DNA of 64,000 nt from Auanema rhodensis (Eukaryota > Nematoda > Chromadorea > Rhabditida > Rhabditidae): assembly GCA_964057225.1 (NCBI GenBank), contig OZ059899.1, positions 20,406,501 through 20,470,500 of the forward strand, read 5' to 3'. The position numbers and the translations under genes are program-made. Under the pieces are notes generated by a model. That model was not told where the DNA came from. It saw only the letters and a list, made by a program, of their open reading frames with translations, and did not search any database. Shown piece by piece: positions 1 to 11,400 of this stretch (position 1 is its first letter; the number at the start of each line of letters is the position of its first letter).

Positions 1-340
1 ATCAGATTTGCGCTATCTTAAAAATGCACCGAGATATCAACTGATATAAGTTCACACTTATATCCTCGATTTTCAACCTGAAGAATTAATTTCTTCGTTG
101 AATAACATTGTCCATCGTCTTCACCTTGAAAAAAGGAATCTAAAAACATCTACTTTTTGTGAAATTATTTTGAAATTTTCAGGGAAAATTTTTGTCAAAA
201 TGTTTTTGGAAGCAATGTTGAAACTCAACATACACTAATACATCATTTTTTAAACGATCATAACTAATTTTTGTATTGAGCGTTTCTCAATGTAGTATAG
301 TGCATTCGATGCGGATTTTTAAGCTGCGTCGATCTATGTT
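1..340 (+). repeat. 340-bp monomer with 11-bp hairpin-loop deletion
   Basis: This monomer lacks 11 bases found in nearly every other copy between GCAATGTTG and AAACTCAAC. The usual 8-bp arms with a 12-base loop become ATGTTGA (215-221), a 3-base loop AAC, and TCAACAT (225-231). The rest of the monomer is ordinary. The loss falls at the dyad, as expected for slippage at a hairpin or processing of a cruciform. Confidence 0.93.
94..110 (+). other. CENP-B-box-like half motif in the 351-bp monomer (example)
   Basis: TTCGTTGAATAACATTG carries the TTCGTTGNA left part of the mammalian CENP-B box (TTCG, four bases, A) but has ACAT where the box has CGGG. Copies with TTTTTGTTG in place of TTCGTTG lose even this part, including many in 26-39 kb. 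A functional claim is not supported; the resemblance could be chance. Confidence 0.3.
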
Positions 341-382
341 ATCAGATTTGCGCTATCTTAAAAATGCACCGAGATATCAACT

Positions 383-404
383 GATATAAGTTCACACTTA
401 TATC
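383..404 (+). repeat. Dyad B of the 351-bp monomer: perfect 9-bp hairpin (example)
   Basis: GATATAAGT (383-391), loop TCAC, ACTTATATC (396-404). Many copies have TTAC as loop without harm to the stem. Two variants break it: AAATAAGTTAACACAT (for example in monomers 1042, 3498, 5602, 8054) and GTTATAAGT (many copies in 41.7-48.1 kb). Confidence 0.93.
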
Positions 405-904
405 CTCGATTTTCAACCTGAAGAATTAATTTCTTCGTTGAATAACAATGTCCATCGTCTTCGCCTTAAAAAAAAAATCTAAAAACATCTACTTTTTGTG
501 AAATTATTTTGAAATTTTTAGGGAAAATTTTTGTCAAAAAGTTTTTGGAAGCAATGTTGAGTGTACATATAAACTCAACATACACTAATGCATCATTTTT
601 CAAACGATCATAACTAATTTTCGTATTAAGCGTTTCTCAATGTAGTATAGTGCATTCGATGCGGATTTTTAAGCTGCGTCGATCTATGTTATCAGATTTG
701 CGCTATCTTTAAAATGCACCGATATATCAACTGATATAAGTTCACACTTATATCCTCGATTTTCACCCTGAAGAATTAATTTTTTTGTTGAATAACCTTG
801 TCCATCGTCTTCACCTTGAAAAAAGGAATCTAAAAACATCTACTTTTTGTAAAATTATTTTGAAATTTTTAGGGAAAATTTTTGTCAAAATGTTTTTGGA
901 AGCA

Positions 905-937
905 ATGTTGAGTGTACATGGAAACTCAACATACACT
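905..937 (+). repeat. Dyad C of the 351-bp monomer: two overlapping alternative hairpins (example)
   Basis: ATGTTGAG (905-912) pairs with CTCAACAT (925-932) over a 12-base loop containing the palindrome TGTACA. AGTGTA (911-916) can instead pair with TACACT (932-937). The two stems share bases at both ends, so they exclude each other. The motif is kept in almost every copy, with one loop-deleted form at 215-231 and an ACATATAAAC change in the monomer at 341. Confidence 0.88.
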
Positions 938-1387
938 AATGCATCATTTTTCAAACAATCATAACTAATTTTCGTATTAAGCGTTTCTCAATGTAGTATA
1001 GTGCATTCGATGCGGATTTTTAAGCTGCGTCGATCTGTGTTATCAGATTTGCGCTAGCTTAAAAATGCACCGAGATATCAACTGAAATAAGTTAACACAT
1101 ATATCCTCGATTTTCACCCTGAAGAATTAATTTTTTTGTTGAATAACATTGTCCATCGTCTTCGCCTTGAAAAAAGGAATCTAAAAACATCTACTTTTTG
1201 TGAAATTATTTTGAAATTTTTAGGGAAAATTTTTGTCAAAATGTTTTTGGAAGCAATGTTGAGTGTACATGGAAACTCAACATACACTAATGCATCTTTT
1301 TTCAAACGATCATAACTAATTTTTGTATTGAGCGTTTCTCAATGTAGTATAGTGCATTCGATGCGGATTTTTAAGCTGCGTCGATCT

Positions 1388-2737
1388 ATGTTATCAGATT
1401 TGCGCTATCTTAAAAATGCACCGAGATATCAACTGATATAAGTTCACACTTATATCCTCGATTTTCACCCTGAAGAATTAATTTTTTTGTTGAATAACCT
1501 TGTCCATCGTCTTCACCTTGAAAAAAGGAATCTAAAAACATCTACTTTTTGTAAAATTATTTTGAAATTTTTAGGGAAAATTTTTGTCAAATTGTTTTTG
1601 GAAGCAATGTTGAGTGTACATGGAAACTCAACATACACTAATGCATCTTTTTTCAAACGATCATAACTAATTTTTGTATTAAGCGTTTCTCAATGTAGTA
1701 TAGTGCATTCGATGCGGATTTTTAAGCTGCGTCGATCTATGTTATCAGATTTGCGCTAGCTTAAAAATGCACCGAGATATCAACTGATATAAGTTCACAC
1801 TTATATCCTCGATTTTCACCCTGAAAAATTGATTTTTTCGTTGAATAACATTGTCCATCGTCTTTGCCTTGAAAAAAGGAATCTAAAAACATCTACTTTT
1901 TGTGAAATTATTTTGAAATTTTCAGAGAAAATTTTTTGTCAAAATGTTTTTGGAAGCAATGTTGAGTGTACATGGAAACTCAACATACACTAATGCATCA
2001 TTTTTCAAACGATCATAACTAATTTTTGTATTGAGCGTTTCTCAATGTAGTATAGTGCATTCGATGCGGATTTTTAAGCTGCGTCGATCTGTGTTATCAG
2101 ATTTGCGCTATCTTAAAAATGCACCGAGATATCAACTGATATAAGTTCACACTTATATCCTCGATTTTCACCCTGAAGAATTAATTTTTTTGTTGAATAA
2201 CCTTGTCCATCGTCTTCACCTTGAAAAAAGGAATCTAAAAACATCTACTTTTTGTAAAATTATTTTGAAATTTTTAGGGAAAATTTTTGTCAAATTGTTT
2301 TTGGAAGCAATGTTGAGTGTACATGGAAACTCAACATACACTAATGCATCTTTTTTCAAACGATCATAACTAATTTTTGTATTAAGCGTTTCTCAATGTA
2401 GTATAGTGCATTCGATGCGGATTTTTAAGCTGCGTCGATCTATGTTATCAGATTTGCGCTAGCTTAAAAATGCACCGAGATATCAACTGATATAAGTTCA
2501 CACTTATATCCTCGATTTTCACCCTGAAAAATTGATTTTTTCGTTGAATAACATTGTCCATCGTCTTTGCCTTGAAAAAAGGAATCTAAAAACATCTACT
2601 TTTTGTGAAATTATTTTGAAATTTTCAGAGAAAATTTTTTGTCAAAATGTTTTTGGAAGCAATGTTGAGTGTACATGGAAACTCAACATACACTAATGCA
2701 TCATTTTTCAAACGATCATAACTAATTTTTGTATTGA
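1388..2737 (+). repeat. 703-bp two-monomer tandem duplication
   Basis: Sequence at about 1,388-2,034 recurs at about 2,091-2,737. Two rare markers prove it: CAAATTG in place of CAAAATG (near 1,588 and 2,291) and an additional T before GTCAAAATG (near 1,936 and 2,640). Both pairs are about 703 bases apart. The copies part at the left in CTATG versus CTGTG, and at the right in TTGAGCG versus TTGAGGG. Confidence 0.88.
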
Positions 2738-3471
2738 GGGTTTCTCAATGTAGTATAGTGCATTCGATGCGGATTTTTAAGCTGCGTAGATCTGTGTTAT
2801 CAGATTTGCGCTAGCTTAAAAATGCACCGAGATATCAACTGATATAAGTTTACACTTATATCCTCGATTTTCACCCTGGAGAATTAATTTTTTCGTTGAA
2901 TAACAATGTCCATCGTCTTCGCCTTAAAAAAAAATCTGAAAACATCTACTTTTTGTGAAATTATTTTGAAATTTTTAGGGAAAATTTTTGTCAAAATGTT
3001 TTTGGAAGCAATGTTGAGTGTACATGGAAACTCAACATACACTAATACATCATTTTTTAAACGATCATAACTAATTTTTGTATTGAGGGTTTCTCAATGT
3101 AGTATAGTGCATTCGATGCGGATTTTTAAGCTGCGTAGATCTGTGTTATCAGATTTGCGCTAGCTTAAAAATGCACCGAGATATCAACTGATATAAGTTC
3201 ACACTTATATCCTCGATTTTCAACCTGAAGAATTAATTTCTTCGTTGAATAACAATGTCCATCGTCTTCGCCTTAAAAAAAAAATCTAAAAACATCTACT
3301 TTTTGTGAAATTATTTTGAAATTTTTAGGGAAAATTTTTGTCAAAAAGTTTTTGGAAGCAATGTTGAGTGTACATGGAAACTCAACATACACTAATGCAT
3401 CATTTTTCAAACGATCATAACTAATTTTCGTATTAAGCGTTTCTCAATGTAGTATAGTGCATTCGATGCGG

Positions 3472-3522
3472 ATTTTTAAGCTGCGTCGATCTGTGTTATC
3501 AGATTTGCGCTAGCTTAAAAAT
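3472..3522 (+). repeat. Dyad A of the 351-bp monomer: 11-bp arms with nested 5-bp dyad (example)
   Basis: ATTTTTAAGCT (3,472-3,482) and AGCTTAAAAAT (3,512-3,522) are perfect inverted repeats with a 29-base spacer. Inside the spacer, ATCTG (3,489-3,493) pairs with CAGAT (3,500-3,504) over a 6-base loop. The structure straddles the chosen monomer boundary and recurs in each copy carrying TAGCTTAAAAA. In copies with TATCTT, one base in the outer arm is mismatched. Confidence 0.9.
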
Positions 3523-4552
3523 GCACCGAGATATCAACTGAAATAAGTTAACACATATATCCTCGATTTTCACCCTGAAGAATTAATTTTTTTGTTGAAT
3601 AACATTGTCCATCGTCTTCGCCTTGAAAAAAGGAATCTAAAAACATCTACTTTTTGTGAAATTATTTTGAAATTTTTAGGGAAAATTTTTGTCAAAATGT
3701 TTTTGGAAGCAATGTTGAGTGTACATGGAAACTCAACATACACTAATGCATCATTTTTCAAACGATCATAACTAATTTTCGTATTAAGCGTTTCTCAATG
3801 TAGTATAGTGCATTCGATGCGGATTTTTAAGCTGCGTCGATCTGTGTTATCAGATTTGCGCTAGCTTAAAAATGCACCGAGATATCAACTGAAATAAGTT
3901 AACACATATATCCTCGATTTTCACCCTGAAGAATTAATTTTTTTGTTGAATAACATTGTCCATCGTCTTCGCCTTGAAAAAAGGAATCTAAAAACATCTA
4001 CTTTTTGTGAAATTATTTTGAAATTTTTAGGGAAAATTTTTGTCAAAATGTTTTTGGAAGCAATGTTGAGTGTACATGGAAACTCAACATACACTAATGC
4101 ATCATTTTTCAAACGATCATAACTAATTTTCGTATTAAGCGTTTCTCAATGTAGTATAGTGCATTCGATGCGGATTTTTAAGCTGCGTCGATCTATGTTA
4201 TCAGATTTGTGCTATCTTTAAAATGCACCGATATATCAACTGATATAAGTTCACACTTATATCCTCGATTTTCACCCTGAAGAATTAATTTTTTTGTTGA
4301 ATAACCTTGTCCATCGTCTTCACCTTGAAAAAAGGAATCTAAAAACATCTACTTTTTGTAAAATTATTTTGAAATTTTTAGGGAAAATTTTTGTCAAAAT
4401 GTTTTTGGAAGCAATGTTGAGTGTACATGGAAACTCAACATACACTAATGCATCATTTTTCAAACGATCATAACTAATTTTCGTATTAAGCGTTTCTCAA
4501 TGTAGTATAGTGCATTCGATGCGGATTTTTAAGCTGCGTCGATCTGTGTTAT

Positions 4553-7500
4553 CACATTTGCGCTAGCTTAAAAATGCACCGAGATATCAACTGAAATAAG
4601 TTAACACATATATCCTCGATTTTCACCCTGAAGAATTAATTTTTTTGTTGAATAACATTGTCCATCGTCTTCGCCTTGAAAAAAGGAATCTAAAAACATC
4701 TACTTTTTGTGAAATTATTTTGAAATTTTTAGGGAAAATTTTTGTCAAAATGTTTTTGGAAGCAATGTTGAGTGTACATGGAAACTCAACATACACTAAT
4801 ACATCATTTTTTAAACGATCATAACTAATTTTTGTATTGAGGGTTTCTCAATGTAGTATAGTGCATTCGATGCGGATTTTTAAGCTGCGTCGATCTGTAT
4901 TATCAGATTTGCGCTATCTTTAAAATGCACCGAGATATCAACTGATATATGTTCACACTTATATCCTCGATTTTCACCCTGAAAAATTAATTTCTTCGTT
5001 GAATAACATTGTCCATCGTCTTCGCCTTAAAAAAAAAATCTGAAAACATCTACTTTTTGTAAAATTATTTTGAAATTTTTAGGGAAAATTTTTGTCAAAA
5101 TGTTTTTGGAAGCAATGTTGAGTGTACATGGAAACTCAACATACACTAATACATCTTTTTTCAAACGATCATAACTAATTTTTGTATTAAGCGTTTCTCA
5201 ATGTAGTATAGTGCATTCGATGCGGATTTTTAAGCTGCGTCGATCTATGTTATCAGATTTGCGCTATCTTAAAAATGCACCGAGATATCAACTGATATAA
5301 GTTCACACTTATATCCTCGATTTTCAACCTGAAGAATTAATTTCTTCGTTGAATAACAATGTCCATCGTCTTCGCCTTAAAAAAAAAATCTAAAAACATC
5401 TACTTTTTGTGAAATTATTTTGAAATTTTCAGGGAAAATTTTTGTCAAAATGTTTTTGGAAGCAATGTTGAGTGTACATGGAAACTCAACATACACTAAT
5501 GCATCATTTTTCAAACGATCATAACTAATTTTTGTATTGAGCGTTTCTCAATGTAGTATAGTGCATTCGATGCGGATTTTTAAGCTGCGTCGATCCATGT
5601 TATCAGATTTGCGCTATCTTAAAAATGCACCGAGATATCAACTGAAATAAGTTAACACATATATCCTCGATTTTCACCCTGAAGAATTAATTTTTTCGTT
5701 GAATAACATTGTCCATCGTCTTCGCCTTGAAAAAAGGAATCTAAAAACATCTACTTTTTGTGAAATTATTTTGAAATTTTTAGGGAAAATTTTTGTCAAA
5801 ATGTTTTTGGAAGCAATGTTGAGTGTACATGGAAACTCAACATACACTAATACATCATTTTTTAAACGATCATAACTAATTTTTGTATTGAGGGTTTCTC
5901 AATGTAGTATAGTGCATTCGATGCGGATTTTTAAGCTGCGTCGATCTGTATTATCAGATTTGCGCTATCTTTAAAATGCACCGAGATATCAACTGATATA
6001 TGTTCACACTTATATCCTCGATTTTCACCCTGAAAAATTAATTTCTTCGTTGAATAACATTGTCCATCGTCTTCGCCTTGAAAAAAGGAATCTAAAAACA
6101 TCTACTTTTTGTGAAATTATTTTGAAATTTTTAGGGAAAATTTTTGTCAAAATGTTTTTGGAAGCAATGTTGAGTGTACATGGAAACTCAACATACACTA
6201 ATACATCATTTTTTAAACGATCATAACTAATTTTTGTATTGAGGGTTTCTCAATGTAGTATAGTGCATTCGATGCGGATTTTTAAGCTGCGTCGATCTGT
6301 ATTATCAGATTTGCGCTATCTTTAAAATGCACCGAGATATCAACTGATATATGTTCACACTTATATCCTCGATTTTCACCCTGAAAAATTAATTTCTTCG
6401 TTGAATAACATTGTCCATCGTCTTCGCCTTAAAAAAAAAATCTGAAAACATCTACTTTTTGTAAAATTATTTTGAAATTTTTAGGGAAAATTTTTGTCAA
6501 AATGTTTTTGGAAGCAATGTTGAGTGTACATGGAAACTCAACATACACTAATGCATCTTTTTTCAAACGATCATAACTAATTTTTGTATTAAGCGTTTCT
6601 CAATGTAGTATAGTGCATTCGATGCGGATTTTTAAGCTGCGTCGATCTATGTTATCAGATTTGCGCTATCTTAAAAATGCACCGAGATATCAACTGATAT
6701 AAGTTCACACTTATATCCTCGATTTTCAACCTGAAGAATTAATTTCTTCGTTGAATAACAATGTCCATCGTCTTCGCCTTAAAAAAAAATCTAAAAACAT
6801 CTACTTTTTGTGAAATTATTTTGAAATTTTCAGGGAAAATTTTTGTCAAAATGTTTTTGGAAGCAATGTTGAGTGTACATGGAAACTCAACATACACTAA
6901 TGCATCATTTTTCAAACGATCATAACTAATTTTTGTATTGAGCGTTTCTCAATGTAGTATAGTGCATTCGATGCGGATTTTTAAGCTGCGTCGATCCATG
7001 TTATCAGATTTGCGCTATCTTAAAAATGCACCGAGATATCAACTGAAATAAGTTAACACATATATCCTCGATTTTCACCCTGAAGAATTAATTTTTTCGT
7101 TGAATAACATTGTCCATCGTCTTCGCCTTGAAAAAAGGAATCTAAAAACATCTACTTTTTGTGAAATTATTTTGAAATTTTTAGGGAAAATTTTTGTCAA
7201 AATGTTTTTGGAAGCAATGTTGAGTGTACATGGAAACTCAACATACACTAATACATCATTTTTTAAACGATCATAACTAATTTTTGTATTGAGGGTTTCT
7301 CAATGTAGTATAGTGCATTCGATGCGGATTTTTAAGCTGCGTCGATCTGTATTATCAGATTTGCGCTATCTTTAAAATGCACCGAGATATCAACTGATAT
7401 ATGTTCACACTTATATCCTCGATTTTCACCCTGAAAAATTAATTTCTTCGTTGAATAACATTGTCCATCGTCTTCGCCTTAAAAAAAAAATCTGAAAACA

Positions 7501-8404
7501 TCTACTTTTTGTAAAATTATTTTGAAATTTTTAGGGAAAATTTTTGTCAAAATGTTTTTGGAAGCAATGTTGAGTGTACATGGAAACTCAACATACACTA
7601 ATGCATCTTTTTTCAAACGATCATAACTAATTTTTGTATTAAGCGTTTCTCAATGTAGTATAGTGCATTCGATGCGGATTTTTAAGCTGCGTCGATCTAT
7701 GTTATCAGATTTGCGCTATCTTAAAAATGCACCGAGATATCAACTGATATAAGTTCACACTTATATCCTCGATTTTCAACCTGAAGAATTAATTTCTTCG
7801 TTGAATAACAATGTCCATCGTCTTCGCCTTAAAAAAAAAATCTAAAAACATCTACTTTTTGTGAAATTATTTTGAAATTTTCAGGGAAAATTTTTGTCAA
7901 AATGTTTTTGGAAGCAATGTTGAGTGTACATGGAAACTCAACATACACTAATGCATCATTTTTCAAACGATCATAACTAATTTTTGTATTGAGCGTTTCT
8001 CAATGTAGTATAGTGCATTCGATGCGGATTTTTAAGCTGCGTCGATCCATGTTATCAGATTTGCGCTATCTTAAAAATGCACCGAGATATCAACTGAAAT
8101 AAGTTAACACATATATCCTCGATTTTCACCCTGAAGAATTAATTTTTTCGTTGAATAACATTGTCCATCGTCTTCGCCTTGAAAAAAGGAATCTAAAAAC
8201 ATCTACTTTTTGTGAAATTATTTTGAAATTTTCAGGGAAAATTTTTGTCAAAATGTTTTTGGAAGCAATGTTGAGTGTACATGGAAACTCAACATACACT
8301 AATGCATCATTTTTCAAACGATCATAACTAATTTTTGTATTGAGCGTTTCTCAATGTAGTATAGTGCATTCGATGCGGATTTTTAAGCTGCGTCGATTCA
8401 TGTT
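4553..8404 (+). repeat. Three- to four-monomer higher-order repeat
   Basis: Monomers of three kinds follow in order: a GTTAAC-containing kind (4553, 5602, 7003, 8054), a kind with TGATATATG (4904, 5953, 6304, 7354) and a CAACCTG/A-tract kind (5253, 6653, 7705). The TCGATCCATG marker lies at 5,591, 6,992 and 8,043, giving steps of 1,401 and 1,051 bp, or four and three monomers. The four-monomer step is due to one more TGATATATG copy. This block lies partly inside the 6,656-bp duplication. Confidence 0.85.
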
Positions 8405-11400
8405 ATCAGATTTGCGCTATCTTTAAAATGCACCGAGATATCAACTGATATAAGTTCACACTTATATCCTCGATTTTCACCCTGAAGAATTAATTTTTTC
8501 GTTGAATAACATTGTCCATCGTCTTCGCCTTGAAAAAAGGAATCTAAAAACATCTACTTTTTGTGAAATTATTTTGAAATTTTCAGGGAAAATTTTTGTC
8601 AAAATGTTTTTGGAAGCAATGTTGAGTGTACATGGAAACTCAACATACACTAATGCATCATTTTTCAAACGATCATAACTAATTTTTGTATTGAGCGTTT
8701 CTCAATGTAGTATAGTGCATTCGATGCGGATTTTTAAGCTGCGTCGATCCATGTTATCAGATTTGCGCTATCTTAAAAATGCACCGAGATATCAACTGAT
8801 ATAAGTTCACACTTATATCCTCGATTTTCAACCTGAAGAATTAATTTCTTCGTTGAATAACAATGTCCATCGTCTTCGCTTTAAAAAAAAATCTAAAAAC
8901 ATCTACTTTTTGTGAAATTATTTTGAAATTTTTAGGGAAAATTTTTGTCAAAAAGTTTTTGGAAGCAATGTTGAGTGTACATGGAAACTCAACATACACT
9001 AATGCATCATTTTTCAAACGATCATAACTAATTTTTGTATTGAGGGTTTCTCAATGTAGTATAGTGCATTCGATGCGGATTTTTAAGCTGCGTCGATCTG
9101 TGTTATCAGATCTGCGCTATCTTAAAAATGCACCGAGATATCAACTGATATAAGTTCACACTTATATCCTCGATTTTCAACCTGAAGAATTAATTTCTTC
9201 GTTGAATAACAATGTCCATCGTCTTCGCCTTAAAAAAAAAATCTAAAAACATCTACTTTTTGTGAAATTATTTTGAAATTTTTAGGGAAAATTTTTGTCA
9301 AAAAGTTTTTGGAAGCAATGTTGAGTGTACATGGAAACTCAACATACACTAATGCATCATTTTTCAAACGATCATAACTAATTTTTGTATTGAGCGTTTC
9401 TCAATGTAGTATAGTGCATTCGATGCGGATTTTTAAGCTGCGTCGATCTGTATTATCAGATTTGCGCTATCTTAAAAATGCACCGAGATATCAACTGATA
9501 TAAGTTCACACTTATATCCTCGATTTTCAACCTGAAGAATTAATTTCTTCGTTGAATAACAATGTCCATCGTCTTCGCCTTAAAAAAAAAATCTAAAAAC
9601 ATCTACTTTTTGTGAAATTATTTTGAAATTTTTAGGGAAAATTTTTGTCAAAAAGTTTTTGGAAGCAATGTTGAGTGTACATGGAAACTCAACATACACT
9701 AATGCATCATTTTTCAAACGATCATAACTAATTTTTGTATTGAGCGTTTCTCAATGTAGTATAGTGCATTCGATGCGGATTTTTAAGCTGCGTCGATCCA
9801 TGTTATCAGATTTGCGCTATCTTAAAAATGCACCGAGATATCAACTGATATAAGTTCACACTTATATCCTCGATTTTCACCCTGAAGAATTAATTTTTTC
9901 GTTGAATAACATTGTCCATCGTCTTCGCCTTGAAAAAAGGAATCTAAAAACATCTACTTTTTGTGAAATTATTTTGAAATTTTCAGGGAAAATTTTTGTC
10001 AAAATGTTTTTGGAAGCAATGTTGAGTGTACATGGAAACTCAACATACACTAATGCATCATTTTTCAAACGATCATAACTAATTTTTGTATTGAGCGTTT
10101 CTCAATGTAGTATAGTGCATTCGATGTGGATTTTTAAGCTGCGTCGATCCATGTTATCAGATTTGCGCTATCTTAAAAATGCACCGAGATATCAACTGAT
10201 ATAAGTTCACACTTATATCCTCGATTTTCACCCTGAAGAATTAATTTTTTCGTTGAATAACATTGTCCATCGTCTTCGCCTTGAAAAAAGGAATCTAAAA
10301 ACATCTACTTTTTGTGAAATTATTTTGAAATTTTCAGGGAAAATTTTTGTCAAAATGTTTTTGGAAGCAATGTTGAGTGTACATGGAAACTCAACATACA
10401 CTAATGCATCATTTTTCAAACGATCATAACTAATTTTTGTATTAAGCGTTTCTCAATGTAGTATAGTGCATTCGATGCGGATTTTTAAGCTGCGTCGATC
10501 CATGTTATCAGATTTGCGCTATCTTAAAAATGCACCGAGATATCAACTGATATAAGTTCACACTTATATCCTCGATTTTCAACCTGAAGAATTAATTTCT
10601 TCGTTGAATAACAATGTCCATCGTCTTCGCCTTGAAAAAAGGAATCTAAAAACATCTACTTTTTGTGAAATTATTTTGAAATTTTCAAGGAAAATTTTTG
10701 TCAAAATGTTTTTGGAAGCAATGTTGAGTGTACATGGAAACTCAACATACACTAATGCATCATTTTTCAAACGATCATAACTAATTTTTGTATTGAGCGT
10801 TTCTCAATGTAGTATAGTGCATTCGATGCGGATTTTTAAGCTGCGTCGATCTATGTTATCAGATTTGCGCTATCTTAAAAATGCACCGAGATATCAACTG
10901 ATATAAGTTCACACTTATATCCTCGATTTTCAACCTGAAGAATTAATTTCTTCGTTGAATAACAATGTCCATCGTCTTCGCCTTAAAAAAAAATCTAAAA
11001 ACATCTACTTTTTGTGAAATTATTTTGAAATTTTTAGGGAAAATTTTTGTCAAAAAGTTTTTGGAAGCTATGTTGAGTGTACATGGAAACTCAACATACA
11101 CTAATGCATCATTTTTCAAACGATCATAACTAATTTTTGTATTGAGCGTTTCTCAATGTAGTATAGTGCTTTCGATGCGGATTTTTAAGCTGCGTCGATC
11201 CATGTTATCAGATTTGCGCTATCTTAAAAATGCACCGAGATATCAACTGATATAAGTTCACACTTATATCCTCGATTTTCACCCTGAAGAATTAATTTTT
11301 TCGTTGAATAACATTGTCCATCGTCTTCGCCTTGAAAAAAGGAATCTAAAAACATCTACTTTTTGTGAAATTATTTTGAAATTTTTAGGGAAAATTTTTG

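Larger units (their letters stand above)
1..5160 (+). repeat. 351-bp array, left mixed-subtype zone
   Basis: About 15 monomers of mixed subtype. Some carry TAGCTT and others TATCTT near the start. Some carry the AAATAAGTTAACACAT variant of the dyad region (monomers at 1042, 3498, 3849, 4553). Others carry the linked set CAACCTG, TTCTTCGTTG, AACAATG and an uninterrupted A-tract (341, 3147). TAGATCTG in place of TCGATCTG occurs at about 2,787 and 3,137. Monomers are less uniform here than further right, apart from a local 703-bp duplication. No gene is seen. Confidence 0.9.

Noticed and set aside
94-110. True CENP-B box.
   Set aside because: The CGGG half is missing and many copies lose TTCG. 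Kept only as a weak resemblance.
1114-1305. Minus-strand open frame of 63 codons with an arginine-rich stretch, recurring in most 351-bp monomers (for example 1,114-1,305, 8,126-8,317, 49,512-49,703).
   Set aside because: It exists only as part of the tandem repeat. Between copies, changes hit the amino acids freely (K/E, Q/K, R/Q, S/F, D/V), and A-tract length changes break the frame in many monomers. No signal of selection, no domain, no gene structure.
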